A DNA stretch of 64,000 nucleotides from Diphasiastrum complanatum (GCA_029204225.1 CM055095.1:76960471-77024470); one strand, 5' to 3'. Counted from the first letter of the stretch, positions 1-10,986 are shown. A program made the numbers and translations. Notes: generated by a model not told the origin, from the letters alone.

Positions 1-237
1 TCCTCCTCTACTCCTTTGCCTTTGTCAGAGATAATTTCTTCATTGTCCGTAGATGCAGAGTCCTTCTGCTTGGCTGAGATCTTAGCAGAAATGGGAATGA
101 CAGCTAAAGCTACAAAGAAGGAACTTTTGAGACTCCAATAGAGAATGATGTCCATGAAGGATCTTTCACCACCTCTTAGAGGATCCCTTACAAGATGTTC
201 CATAAATGTGTCTATATACATGTAGCACACTTCAAAA

Positions 238-1235
238 CTAAACATCATGCCAAGCCATGGATTCCAAGGCATTTTGTGCACTTGAAGATACATCAATTAA
301 AATATTAAGTGCATAAATAATGTTGCCAAAGACAACTTGTCTTGCTTGATCCATATGATTGAGCCTAGATGGCTCCATCTTGATACTCAAGGTTCTTCTT
401 GGAGTCCTCGGGTCTTGAGCTTGCTCCTCCACTTGACTTGACTCCAAAACATCAATGAATTGAATAATGTGTTGATCTAAAGGTGCTTCTTCAAGTTTAC
501 AAATCTTCCACTCTTGAAAGATCACATTTCCACCATTGACAAATTATTTGGTTGAAAACAAGTAGATTCTACAATCTCTACTTGAAGAGCAAAACACTAC
601 CATTATTCCTATCATTGAAATAGGATAAACTTTGGTCCTTACATTGGAATGATCATGCACAAATCATGTGGACACAAAGATTTCCAAAGCAAATGATGTT
701 TTATCTTTTATGACTCTATTCAAACTACTACAAAAATAGTTATCCAATGAAATTGCTTTATCAACAACAATGTAGATTTCAAAGCATCCCATTTCATTGT
801 CTTGTCATACAAAGTAATAAACACCATGAATCTTAAAGGTAAGAAACAAGTCACCTCATGTCTACTAATACTTTCCAAAAAGTATTCAAAGATAGTAGAC
901 TCTCCAATGCTCACCACCCTTGCAAGATGCACACTTGAATGGACAATATGCATGCAATTTGATGGCTCGGACATTGTCATTGAGGACTCCCTTGGAACTC
1001 TCATGCTTTGAGGCTGATCCTCAAGATCTTCCTCCTTTTGATGCTCCTCCTCAATGCAAGCAAAATCACACTTTTCCAAGATCTCCTCTTGAGTGATCTC
1101 CTCCTTTGCCAAGCTCATTCTTTCAAAAGCAACACTAGCTTCCAACTTAAACAATCTTCCATGTTTAAATTCCTTTGCAATGCAAACATCATTCTTCAAG
1201 ATGAAGCAAACACCATGCTTAAAGTGGACATCCAA
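238..1235 (-). pseudogene. Copia GAG-pre-integrase start joined to integrase/RT hinge, hinge present twice
   Basis: The ORF at 720-1235 begins 'LDVHFKHGVCFILKNDVCIA', the normal continuation after protease, then jumps near 'EEITQEEI' straight into the acidic hinge that normally sits between integrase and RT ('DLEDQPQSMRVPRESS'). The ORF at 238-525 holds a second version of the same hinge ('VEEQAQDPRTPRRTLSIKME', followed by 'ARQVV' and 'ALESMAWHDV'). The integrase core is therefore deleted and the hinge is represented twice, in diverged forms. No catalytic function can remain. Recombination between related Copia copies is the likeliest cause. Confidence 0.65.
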
Positions 1236-1241
1236 ACCACT

Positions 1242-2417
1242 TTATAAGAGTAGACCAACACTAAGCATATTCTTGGTGATTGATGGTACATAAAGGACAT
1301 TTTCTAGATCCATGCATTTTGAGGATTCTAGATACAAAGAGATGGTGCCAACACCATCTATCCTACACTCTTCATCATTTGCAGTAAAGACAAACTTTTT
1401 AGCATCATTGAAAGAGTGTAAGGTTGAGAAAAAGTCATTTTCACAAGACATGTGGGAGCTAGCCCCACTGTCGATCCACCAATTGTCTCTTGAATTGCTA
1501 TTGCTTGTTGGTGAGGATGTAGATGCCATCAAGAATACATCTACTTCATCGTCCTCCTCCTCCTTTGCAAGGTTTCCTTGTTTGTCCTCCTCCACTTGTG
1601 CTCTTAACCTCTTGTAGCATTCAGATGCATAATGCCCCTTCCTTCCACAAAAGAAGCATTTTTGCTTTGACTTGTCCTTTGAGCTTGATGCATCATCCTC
1701 TTCTTTGGCCTCCTTTGGATGCTTCTTCTTTTCATTGGTCTTCTTTTTGCCCTTGATTGAGAAATTGGCTTTCTCATCACCATCCTGCAATGACAAGGAA
1801 CTCATCCTAGATTTTGCATGGAGCATCCTACACTCTTCAGCCACTAATACACTGTGAAGTTTTTCAATAGTTGGCAAAGTGTCTTGGATGATAAAACTTT
1901 GGACCAAATTTGCAAAGTCATCTCCTAGACCATTAAGGACGATTTGTACAAGCTCTCCATCACGAATCTTCTCTCCAATGGAAGCCAACTCCCTATTTAG
2001 AGACTTGATTCTGAGTACATAATCCTGTGCACTCTCCTCACTTCTCCTCATGCTTTGCAAAATTTGATTTCTAAGCATAAGAGCTCTAGAAGTGTTGCTA
2101 GACTCATAGATTGATTTTAAAGACTCCCAAGCCTATTTAGCATTAGTACAAGCTGATACTTCTCTCAACAAATCATTGCTCACATTCATCTTCACACAAT
2201 GAAGTGCAAGCCTAGATCTCTTCTTGTATCTAGCTAACTCCTGTGCACCTAGAGGTTCATCTTCATCTTCAATCAAGAACTCATAAAGGTCTTGGAGCAC
2301 CAAGAGTGACTCCATTCTAACCTTCCAAATAGCATAATTTGTAGAATTCAACCTCTCACTAGCTTCTAGAAGGTATGCTCCAGCAGATCCCATCTTACTA
2401 GTGACTTCTACAAACAA
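1242..2417 (-). pseudogene. gag-pro: Copia gag-protease (nearly intact reading frame)
   Basis: The minus strand reads from a methionine near 2417 (a better start is the downstream Met of 'MGSAGAYLLEASERLNSTN') through the gag_pre/UBN2-type gag, with 'YAIWKVRMESLL'. A TAG stop at about 2130 lies within 'TNAK*AWESLK', and reading resumes in the same frame. It continues through the zinc knuckle 'CFFCGRKGHYASEC' and the protease 'WWIDSGASSHMS', whose DSG is the aspartic-protease active site, to 'LENVLYVPSITKNMLSVG'. A second stop follows at about 1242. Gag coats the RNA in virus-like particles; the protease matures Gag-Pol. With only two stops over roughly 390 codons, this is one of the better preserved gag regions here. 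A Lys/Glu-rich linker precedes the knuckle. Confidence 0.85.
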
Positions 2418-2759
2418 GAAATAGATTTGATTGACTTGAAACTCACAAAAGTCTCACACTTGCAGTGTTTCACTCAAATTTGATTTCTAATCCAACAAAT
2501 GGACTTATAATCACAGTTCTATCACTCCCTCACAAAGCTGGAATGAAGATAAGATGAAGTGAAAACTACTTTCAAACAAATCTTGCCAAGAAATGGATTT
2601 GATTGTCTCTAGAAACTCACTAAGGTCTCTCTCTTGTAGTTTTTCACTCAAATTAGATTTCTAATCCAAAAAATGGACTTATAATCTCAGTTCTAGCACT
2701 CCCTCACAAAGTTGGAATGAAGATAAGATGATGTGAAATCTACTTACAATCAAATCTTG
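2416..2759 (-). repeat. 172-bp tandem duplication in the Copia leader
   Basis: Two head-to-tail copies (about 2416-2587 and 2588-2759) of the leader between primer-binding site and gag. Both start AAGAAAT(A/G)GATTTGATTG and share 'CTAATCCAA', 'ATGGACTTATAAT' and 'GGAATGAAGATAAGATGA'. The copies differ at scattered positions, so the duplication is not recent. It lies upstream of the gag start, where it may alter leader folding or packaging signals. Confidence 0.8.
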
Positions 2760-3186
2760 CCAATTTTGGCTATTTTTGGACAAAAAAATGACTTAATCTC
2801 TTTCTCCCTTCTTGGTGTACTTTCAAGACCTGTTTTTAACCTTAATAGGACTTGAACTCAGCCTAGATTAATTAGATTCCATGAAACAAATTCAAATCTA
2901 ATCAATGGCAAATGATCTTGGTAGATTATCCTAGGATCTCCACCAAAAATTACACCAATAGCTCACAAATTGAATTTATTTGGATCAAATGAATACCATG
3001 CATTAAATGCAGGTTCAGAGGTGCCCACACATGTGGACAGTACGGATTTGGACCCCTACCAACTTTGGGATCAAATCTCCTCACCAAAATCAAGATTCTA
3101 GCTTGCCCTCTCAATACTAGTTTTTAGCACCAAAACTTGCTAAAAATGGATTTGCATTAGATCAATGGCTTATGCTCTTGTACTTG

Positions 3187-3198
3187 GCTCTGATACCA
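3187..3198 (-). promoter_or_regulatory. Primer-binding site, initiator tRNA-Met type
   Basis: The plus strand reads GCTCTGATACCA, the exact complement of TGGTATCAGAGC, the standard plant Copia primer-binding site. It abuts the LTR and defines the LTR's inner edge and the element's orientation. Confidence 0.85.
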
Positions 3199-3899
3199 TG
3201 TGAAAGTACTGTACTTTAGGACCATAAATGGATCTACAAAAGATCCACAAGAGTGATTGGATGCTTGCTTAACAATCTATCAAAAAACTAGACACAAAAA
3301 AGTTGATCTAGATTGGCAATTTGACAAACAACAAGCATTAACAATCAAAAGCATTGATAAACATTAAAATCCGAACCCACACATGTGTACTACAGGCTGT
3401 AGTACGGCCTTCAACCTGAGAAACAAGTAGAAATTGATTTGGTTTCATTTGGATCACAAAAACTCAATGTACATAGTGAACTAGCTTGAGATTGCCAATA
3501 AGCTCCAAAAATTTTCTATCTTCTCACTATGGAGAGAGGGAATACATAGCAAATTCGACTCCCTTCTTGAAGTTAGGTGGATTTCCAGAATGTGATAAGG
3601 AAGTTAACTCACTCTCCTTGACCTAAAATGAAACCCTAGTCTATTTCCTAGAGTTATGCTTGGTAGGTAGCTAGTTGGTCAAATTTTCACCTTAAACTTA
3701 GGTGTAGGTCCTATAAAGTAAGGATGACCACCAAATAGACATGACCAACTCTCTTGACTTGACCTAACCTACATTAGGATGGGTTTCCCATGTGGCATCA
3801 TGGCCTCACATGTGTGGGACCCACTTGTGTACACAATTTACACTATTCTACATGGTTTTCTATCAAGCTAGATTTGCCAATTTTTGGCAATTCTTCACA
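3199..3899 (-). repeat. 5' LTR of the minus-strand Copia element (701 bp)
   Basis: On the plus strand it starts TGTGAAAGTACTG directly after the complement of the primer-binding site and ends CAATTCTTCACA. TGTGAA and TTCACA form a 6-bp terminal inverted repeat. It resembles the other LTRs of this window (9288-9941, 12952-13593, 23831-24493, 47585-48231) in its ends and length class. The right flank begins CTAAC; the matching target duplication cannot be checked because the other end is outside the window. Confidence 0.75.
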
Positions 3900-4115
3900 C
3901 TAACCAGCATAGTAAAGTAAATTTAACTTGAGATATTGATGTCGGGCAGATTAGCACGTGTCTTACAGAAAAAAAAAACCAATGGGATACGTCCATGCTG
4001 TCCGGACACAAATTTTAAAGTTTTCTATATTTCATTTTTATTTTTTAGTTAATTTGAACTATGTTACGTAGATTTCAAATCTGTGCATTTTGATTGGGCC
4101 TGGTGACGGTCGAAA
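3900..4115. other. Short unassigned gap between two minus-strand retroelements
   Basis: AT-rich sequence between the end of the Copia LTR and the broken end of the Gypsy gag. It contains a poly-A run near 3970-3980. No ORF or repeat was recognised. Confidence 0.4.
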
Positions 4116-5002
4116 CTAAAGAAAAAAAATAAAAGTATCTTTACAAAGGGTCTTTTTGATATTGAGAACTCCTCTGATGCGCTTGGCTTTAACATCAGAT
4201 ATCTGGACTTTCAGGTCACTCATTTCTCTTGTTAATATCTCCACACTTTTCCTTAATGGATCCATCTTTTCGGATTTCTCCATTCTTTTCTTCCTATCTG
4301 AATTCTTATTTTTGGATTTCCTATAAAAAGACTCTTCTTCTGATGAAGAAGAATAAGATGAATACTCAGAGGATTCTTCGCCATCCGCTGAATCAGGTAG
4401 ATGTTTCAGATTCTTCTGTTCGTTTAAGTTTGTGCTTTTTACTACTTTTTTTTTCATTTCTTCGTCTACGAGAAATTCGAGAAGTTTCGTAATTCTCAGC
4501 AGAGGCAATGACATCTTCCAAAGAAGTCATCGAACCCTGTCAACAATATCGATCCATTTTCTTAGGCAAACCACCCAAGAACCATTCATTTTGTATAGGA
4601 ACTGGATACTGGGCTCCTAACTTTCCTATTAAATTCTTAACCCTACGAGTATATTTCCTAAGTGATTCCTTTGGCTTTTTCTCAACAGAGTTAAGCCGAG
4701 CCAACAATCTAGTGGAATATCCTATCTCCCTAAACTATTTAAGGAATGATGCTTTTAAAACGTTCCAAGTATTAACTGTTTTCGGTACTAATTGATTGTA
4801 CCAAATCCTAGTCTGCTTCCTCAAATGAATCTACAAATGTTGTAGTAGCGTGTAGAAGATCATTAAACGCTTCAGGTGTTAATCTTGCTCTAACTGGTGA
4901 ATTTTGCAAATACAAATCTCTAGACTTCCTATATGCTTCTAAACGTTGTGCATGCTCTAAACGCTTCTGTTCAATAGTTGCTTGAGAGTACGTTCTTGGC
5001 AT
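4116..5002 (-). pseudogene. gag: Ty3/Gypsy gag (Retrotrans_gag type), frameshifted
   Basis: The minus strand starts 'MPRTYSQATIEQKRLEHAQR' (Met at 5002) and runs to 'FVDSFEEAD'. A frameshift near 4810 then leads into 'RIWYNQLVPKTVNTWNVLKA', 'ESLRKYTRRVKNLIGKLGAQ' and 'EWFLGGLPKKMDRYC'. The W-Y-N-x-L / T-W-x-x-L / F-x-x-G-L-P pattern is that of the Retrotrans_gag capsid domain. The C-terminal part (4116-4514) has a Ser/Glu-rich acidic stretch followed by a Lys-rich, probably coiled segment; protease and pol are missing. There are two internal stops besides the frameshift. The element lies beside its own Athila-like primer-binding site (5067-5085). Confidence 0.7.
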
Positions 5003-5066
5003 GCATTACATGAGAAAGATTCGTAAATGTAATACACTCAAAAATATTGCAAAAGGTGAAATTCAT

Positions 5067-5085
5067 CTCCTCGGCAACGACACCA
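5067..5085 (-). promoter_or_regulatory. Athila/Tat-type Gypsy primer-binding site
   Basis: The minus strand reads TGGTGTCGTTGCCGAGGAG, a slightly mutated form of the TGGCGCCGTTGCCGGGGA leader known from plant Athila/Tat/Ogre Gypsy elements. A better preserved version lies at 56022-56039 on the plus strand. Its position just upstream of the gag at 5002-4116 confirms the orientation. Confidence 0.7.
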
Positions 5086-5090
5086 GATTA

Positions 5091-6105
5091 TGTGGTGGCC
5101 TAGTCGTTATAGATTTCCACAAAAATGATGAATTATGTAGTATAAAAGGTTTGATCGTTCCCCAAGAGAGAGAATATCCTCATCTTTTGCATGGTAAATG
5201 TATATATGATGGTAAACGGACTGGTATGTATAAAATATACAATGAATACTACATCGACATAATTGGTTATCCAAAGATATTTGGGTAAATTGGCATCCAG
5301 AAATACCAATGATGAAATATTTTGGTCAAGGTCTGTAAATGTAAGGATTACTTTATCTTTCAGGCTCTTCAGGCATCAAGGAAACAGTCAGAACTGACAG
5401 CAACTAGCAATTAGATTCAGTAAGCAGAATCACATTAGCTAAAGATTCTTCTTAATCAAACATAGAGAATTAGTCTTTATCGCAGAAAGCAAGCAAAACA
5501 GAACCTCAAACAATCCCGTTATCTGAACACATAGCTCATTCAGAAATGAAAGAAGGTCTGCTAAGAAATGATGCTTAACAACTTCGGTTAATACCCTGCA
5601 CACATTAGTCAGAATTGCTACTTGCTGGTGCCACCTGAAAGTCCATGTTAGAGTAATTGAAATTCAGTATAATATAAGAAATGTGTGTGATGCAAACAGA
5701 ACAGTATCACAATCATCCACAGATCATACAGAGTGTGTTTGCACATATGATAAGAAGTAATTCTGGGAAAGATAGCAAAAGGAAAAGAATGCTCAAGCTA
5801 TAGGAACACGCTCTTCTCTCTATTGATACTCAGCTCTGCATAAAAATGCGTCAGTACAATGGCACAAAGTGTCGACCTTATAGGAACGATCACCGGCCTC
5901 AATGTCATTTACGAACCGTTAAATCTCGGTTCTGGACTTCTATTGTGTCTCTTTAGGGCGTCACAAATTCTACCTAAAATATGTTTTACAAAGTGCAAAA
6001 TAGGCCTTTACATGTATTTAGGCACTATAGCACATTTTACGTATATGGAAATTGAAATTTTTTACAATATATGACATAACTCGGATAATGTGAAATCATT
6101 CCACA
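5091..6105 (-). repeat. Probable Gypsy 5' LTR (about 1015 bp)
   Basis: It begins TGTGGTGGCC just outside the primer-binding site and can be closed at TTCCACA (6101-6105), giving a 5-bp terminal inverted repeat TGTGG/CCACA. Immediately after, at about 6106, the sequence becomes recognisable Copia gag ('ILINEEYRLQARG'), so the outer edge is placed where the new element starts. The small ORFs inside (5001-5288, 5859-6074) look like chance frames. The outer end is inferred from the junction, not from a second LTR copy. Confidence 0.5.
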
Positions 6106-6476
6106 ATCTTGATCAATGAGGAATATAGGCTTCAAGCAAGAGGTTGATCTACATTGACACTTCAAGAGGATGCTATGTTCACAAAGGGCAAATTCAAGAG
6201 AAAAACCAAAAGTAATGATCTAAAGGGCAAGATCAAGTGGATGCTTCTTCAAGTGGCAAAAAGAAGGATAGATCAAAGCTCCAGTGCTTCTATTGTGGCA
6301 TCAAAGAACACTTTGCAAGTGAGTGCTACAAGAAGAAGAGAGATCAAGGAGACAAACAAGGTAATCTTACTCTTTATGAAGATGTTTTGGATGTTCAAGA
6401 TGCAAATGATGATGCTTTTGTGATGTTTTCATGTGTGCTTGCTAATGATGGAGATCTACGATACTTGGTGGATTGA
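6106..6476 (+). pseudogene. gag: Copia gag C-terminus with zinc knuckle (5'-truncated)
   Basis: The element starts abruptly in the middle of gag at 'ILINEEYRLQARG'. The same point in the 49.3-kb Copia reads 'ILVNEEYRLLSRG', which shows that the N-terminal two thirds of gag are missing. It continues with a Lys-rich 'MFTKGKFKRKTKSNDLKGK' and the CCHC knuckle 'CFYCGIKEHFASEC' at about 6279-6320. Several stops and frame changes separate the pieces. The zinc knuckle binds retrotransposon RNA. The left edge coincides with the end of the Gypsy LTR. Confidence 0.8.
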
Positions 6477-7629
6477 TAGTGGAGCAAGTTCACACATGAC
6501 CTCTCACAAAGGGTACTTCACTTCTTTGTTGACATATGGAGATGACAAGAGGGTGATCCACATGGCCAATGATGGTGAGTGTGCAATCAATGGGATTGGC
6601 ACAATTCCTATTTATCTCTCTACAAATAAGAATGTTCATTTGGAGGATGTCTTGTTTATTCCATCTATTACCAAGAATTTACTTAGTGTGAGCCAAATGC
6701 TAAGTAAAGGCCTCAAGGTGGAGTTTGATGGAGATGCTTGTTTGATCAAAAGGAAGGATGTCTTGATTGGAAAAGGTAAAAGGCAAGGGAAGTTGTTCAA
6801 ACTAGATGCGTGTGCTATTGCTAACCAAGTTGGATGTGTTGCAAGGGAGCAAATTTCTATTCAAGAGGTTTGGCACAAAAGGATGGGACACCACAACTTC
6901 AAGTCATTGGAGGTAATGGCAAGGAAGAAGGTTGTGATTGGACTTGCAAGTTCCTTAAGTGATGTCAAGCATGTTTGTGAGTCTTGTGCTTTGTCTAAGT
7001 CACATAGACTACCTTATACTAGATCTATTTCTAGATCTACAAAGCCTTTTCAACTTGTACATTTGGATATTTATGGATTTATTACAACTAGCAATGGTGG
7101 AGCTAAGATGTATGTGACATTCATTGATGATTCTAGTAGATTTTGTTGGATCTATCTACTAAAGAGCAAGGATGAAGTGTATGATGTCTCTATCAAGTTC
7201 AAGAATGCAAGGGAGAACCAATTTTTCACAAAGATCAAGTGCTTGATTGTGTGCCAATCTCTTGTGCAATAGGTGGTCGAGGCTATTTTGGATGGAAGGA
7301 CACCTTTTGAGATTCTATTCAAGAGGAGGCCGAGTGTCAACTTTATAAGAACCTTTGGATGCACATGCTATGTCAACATTACTCTTGATGATAGGACCAA
7401 GGAGGATCCATCTTCAAGAAGAGGTATTTTTGTTGGATATAGTGAGGTGAGTAAAGCCTACAAGGTTTATGTTCCTTCTACTAACAAAGTGATTGTTGGT
7501 AGATATGTCATTTTTTATGAGGGGATCATTCCAAAAGTGTCTTCAAGCATGATTTATGGTAGTGTGGATGGATCTAGCATTCTTGATGTTGATGAGAAGG
7601 ATCCTACTTTGGATGGTAATGATGATTGA
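6433..7629 (+). pseudogene. pol: Copia protease and integrase (internal deletion)
   Basis: The frame carries the protease motif 'WWIDSGASSHMTSHKGYF', the GAG-pre-integrase block 'VWHKRMGHHNFKSLEVMA', the CxxC of 'HVCESCALSKSHRLPY', and the first integrase aspartate in 'LVHLDIYGF'. At about 7270 there is a stop and a jump from 'NQFFTKIKCLIVCQSLVQ' to 'VVEAILDGRTPFEILF'. The second Asp and the Glu of the D,D-35-E triad are therefore lost. The C-terminal part, 'TFGCTCYVNITLDDRTKEDP' and 'GIFVGYSEVSKAYKVY', is well kept. The enzyme would normally insert the cDNA into the host genome; this copy cannot. Confidence 0.9.
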
Positions 7630-7808
7630 CCTTCATCAAGTCAAAAGCCAAGGAGATCATCAAGAGAAAGACATATACCTTCAAGGCTCACATATATGAT
7701 CAAAAGGGTAAGCAAGTAGTTTTTGGAAATTATGTTGCTTTCCTAACCTCTTTGGATGAGCCTACAAGTGTAGATCAAGTAAGGAAATAAGAGGAGTGGA
7801 TCCAAGCA

Positions 7809-9287
7809 ATGGATCTTGAGTATCAAGCTCTTATGAAGAATGGAACATGGAAATTGGTGGAGTTGCCTAAGGACAAGAAAACTATTGGATGCAAATGGAT
7901 CTTCAAGGTGAAGACAAAGCAAGATGGATCTATCAACAAGTACAAGGCAAGGTTAGTGTCAAAAGGATATGCTCAACAACAAGGGATTGACTATGATGAG
8001 AGCTTTGCACCCGTGGCAAAGATGGTAAGCATTCGAGTCATCATTTCACTTGCTACACTTTATGGAAGGGATCTATGAAAAATGGACACTCAAATGCATT
8101 CTTGAATGGTGATCTTAAGGAGGAAGTGTACATGGAGCAAACCGAGAGCTACATAACAAAGCCAAATCATGTGTGTCTTTTACAAAAGAGTTGTATGGCC
8201 TTAAGCAAGCACCAAGGAGTTGGTATGCTAAGCTTAACACTTTTTTACTCTCTCAAGGCTTTGTTATGAGTAAGTATGATTATTCACTTTATTATAGGTT
8301 TGCTGGAAATGATGTTACCATCTTGCTAATCTATGTGGATGATATCATCTTGAGTGGTGGAGACAATCAAGATGTGGAGGATATCAAGAATGCTCTTAAG
8401 AAGGAATTTGAGGTGCATGATCTCGATAATTTGCATTAAATTTTGGGAATAGAAGTCATTAGATCTTCTCAATCTACTTTCATTTGTCAAGAGAAGTATG
8501 CTAATTCTATTCTAGAAAGATTTCATATGCTAGAGACAAAAGCTATTGATACACCTATGGAGTCTCATGTAAAGCTGACTATAAGAGGTAATGAAAGATC
8601 CTTCGAGGACATTACTCTCTATAGGAAGCTAGTTGGTTCACTCATCTATCTAGCCATTACTAGACCAGATCTAGGCTATTTTTTTGGAAGATTGAGTCAA
8701 TTCATGCAAGATCCTAGTGAGGAGGATTGGAAGCTAGGAAAGCGAGTTTTGAGGTACATCATTGGAACTCGAGATTTCGGCATATTGTATGAGAGATCAT
8801 CACCTAATATTTTTGGATTTTTAGATTTGGACTATGCTGGAGATGTAATGGATAGGAAATCCATTAGTTCATATTGTATTTTCATAGGCGATGGAGCTAT
8901 ATCTTGGATGTCAAAGAAACAAACCACTATCTCATTGTCATCTAGTGAGGACGAGTACAATGCTCTTACATATTGCACAAAGGAGATGGTATGGATCAAG
9001 AGGATGATCAAGGATCCACTTGCTGGATTTTTCAGAGAGACCAATCATCTTTTGTGACAATCAATCATCCCAAAGAATGGGATCCAACCCTATCTTTAAT
9101 GCTAGGAGCAAGCATATTGAGATACAATATCACTTTGTGAGGGAGCAAGTCATTGCAAAGGAGGTGGAGCTTCAACATGTGTCTTCAAGGGAATGTGTAG
9201 CTGATATCTTCACCAAAGCATTGGGAAAGGACTTGTTCATGAAGCATAGGACTTCACTTGGAGTGCTATCAAAATTTATGCTAAAAC
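7809..9287 (+). pseudogene. pol: Copia reverse transcriptase and RNase H
   Basis: RT begins '[20 protein letters not shown]' and includes '[20 protein letters not shown]' and 'SNAFLNGDLKEEVYMEQ'. After a frame change near 8080-8175 come 'KELYGLKQAPRSWYAKL' and the catalytic 'LLIYVDDIILSGG' (about 8323-8361), with a TAA in 'DLDNLH*ILGIEVI'. RNase H/C-terminal blocks follow: 'GSLIYLAITRPDLGYF', 'ISWMSKKQTTISLSSSE', 'IFCDNQSSQRMGSNPIFNAR' (after another shift), 'SKHIEIQYHFVREQV' and 'ADIFTKALGKDLF'. The YVDD active site is intact, but at least four frame or stop lesions make it a pseudogene. The 3' LTR follows directly. Confidence 0.92.
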
Positions 9288-9941
9288 TGGTTGAAGAGAC
9301 TCAACTAGTTTCATCATATTTTTGTTATATTTCCATATTTGGCATATTGAGGCCAAAACTTGTTTTAGACTTGCAGATTGACTTTTCAAAGTTCTTTAGT
9401 TTAAATGTCATTTGAATAAACACTTTCTGAAAGTGTGGGAAAGTTAGAATGCGAGTTTGAGTAGATTCAAATTTGAATAGTTGGGTACATTGAATCTAGA
9501 CCAAAAATTAGTAAGGTTAGCATTTTGGTGGGAAAGCCAAGTGGCCATATAGGGTTTGGACCTGCTATAAAAGGATGTAACTCGTGGAGAGAGCTATCTT
9601 CTCTCTTATCTATCTCATTTCATGCTTATACATGGTTCTCTTGGGTTCTACTATCCATTGGTGCACTATCTTGGTGATTGCTTGCAATTCTATGTGTAGA
9701 ATGATCTATATTTGTTATTTTTGGATCCACACGCGTGAGATATAGTAGCTTGCTGGTTTTGTACGGACAACAACAATGCTATATGATTTCATTCAAGTTT
9801 GATCAAGTTCTATTAGTGTTTGCATCTCATTTTGTGTGTAGATGCTGATTTTTCTACATTGGTAAGATTCGTAGTATATGTCTCTTTCTAACCAAAGATC
9901 ATTCAAGTAGATTGGATCATAATGATCTGAAATCTTTCACA
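9288..9941 (+). repeat. 3' LTR of the plus-strand Copia element (654 bp)
   Basis: It starts about 15 codons past the RNase H end ('TGGTTGAAGAGACTCAACTAG', a mutated TGTGAAAAATTTCAACTAG) and ends GATCTGAAATCTTTCACA. Internal landmarks shared with the other family members are 'TTGAGGCCAAAAC', a 'TATAAAAGG' TATA-like box at about 9567, 'GGTTCT.TTGGGTTCTACTATCCATTGG' and 'TGTGTAGAATG'. The TATA box and downstream start region would drive element transcription. Confidence 0.75.
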
Positions 9942-10926
9942 ACACACACATCAATGCACAAATAAGCCAATGGTTTGTTGCGTGCTCTCTCCTCAGCGAT
10001 CTTCAAGGACTCTAGCTCCTCCACGTATGATGAGTTATTAGAGCTCTCCTTCCTACCTTGTGTGTTTAGTTTCATAGATTTTGATAACAATCCATGGTAG
10101 CATGACCCTTCTTGTGATAGTGTACGCATTTGATCTTTGGATTCAACCAGCATTTATTTATCGTGTGGCCGTCATGTTTGCATCTAATGCAGGCCTTTTT
10201 CTCACCACCTTGTTATTGGTTCTTGCTCCTGCCTTTCCATCTTCCTTTTTGATTTATCTCTTTCTACTGGTTTTGGTCTTGTCTTTGGGTTGACTCTCTC
10301 TTAGACTGAGGCTTCTTCTTCAGTTGGTCTATGTTGTTGTAGAGAGCTTGATCCGACTTGTTCTTGTCGTCATAATGCTCTTGAGCCTCCACTTCCTCTT
10401 TGATGTCAATTATAGCCTTTTCAAAAGTCATCTCAGGATCCTTGGCCAGTAGAGTCCGAGTTGTTTGGAAAGATCTTGGTAGGGAGCATAGCAGGTACGT
10501 GAGTTGGTTATCTTGTGAGACTGCGTGTTCTGTTCCTACATTGTGTAGAGATAAGAACGGGTTCTTCATCTTCCTGATGAAGCTCGTGAGATCTTTGCCA
10601 TCCCATCGTAGATAGGTAAGCTGATCTTCCATATGCATGATCTAATTATATGATTTAGTTTGAAATCTAGTGATAAGTGCATCCCACATCTCCCTTGCAT
10701 TGGAGATAGTAGTGAGATCAAGGATGATGCTATCTTTGGTGGCAGAGGATATGACAACTATAGCTTTTTCATTCTTTTCTTTCCATTCGCAAAGCTCTTT
10801 GTCTGTGCCGGGCAGGCATCTCCTCGGTGCCGTCCACCCAAGCGTAACGCTTCTCCTCTCAAGATGAGAGAAGTCTTCACTTTCTAGGCCAAGAAATTTG
10901 ACCTGTCTGCCTCCAAAACTGTGCAT
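9942..10926 (-). pseudogene. gag: Copia gag with UBN2 domain and degenerate zinc knuckle
   Basis: Minus strand: 'CEWKEKNEKAIVVISSATKD', 'SIILDLTTISNAREMWDALI' and 'TRFQTKSYN' (stop), then 'HMEDQLTYLRWDGKDLTSFI', 'QLTYLLCSLPRSFQTTRTLL', a Lys/Gln-rich tail and a broken CCHC region (about 10075-10200). This is a UBN2-type Copia gag of a different sub-family from the other gags in the window. Stops at about 10640 and 10264 split it into three frames. The first ORF begins upstream near 10926, close to its primer-binding site (10974-10985). The left end is cut where the 9288-9941 LTR finishes, so protease and pol are missing. Confidence 0.75.
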
Positions 10927-10973
10927 ATCTTAGATTGGATGCTAATGATAGAAGACATAGTTTGAGTAACCAT

Positions 10974-10985
10974 GCTCTGATACCA
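10974..10985 (-). promoter_or_regulatory. Primer-binding site, tRNA-Met type
   Basis: The plus strand reads GCTCTGATACCA, complement of TGGTATCAGAGC, about 50 bp upstream (on the minus strand) of the gag start. It marks the 5' side of this Copia element. Confidence 0.85.
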
Positions 10986-10986
10986 C

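Larger units (their letters stand above)
1..3899 (-). mobile_element. Ty1/Copia retrotransposon, minus strand, internally deleted and cut by the window edge
   Basis: Read on the minus strand the order is LTR (3899-3199), tRNA-Met-type primer-binding site (3198-3187), leader, gag with a CCHC zinc knuckle, aspartic protease, the start of the GAG-pre-integrase region, then hinge sequence and a short RT remnant. The integrase core and most of RT are missing. Near 130-220 the minus strand still reads like the late-RT segment 'RGGERSFMDIILYWSL', which matches the equivalent 'RGNERSFEDITLYRKL' of the plus-strand Copia at 8590-8640. The 3' LTR would lie to the left of the window. Gag-PR-INT-RT order is the Copia hallmark. 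Confidence 0.85.

Noticed and set aside
5001-5288. 95-aa plus-strand ORF overlapping the Gypsy primer-binding site
   Set aside because: It runs across a non-coding leader/LTR junction on the opposite strand to the element and has no motif.
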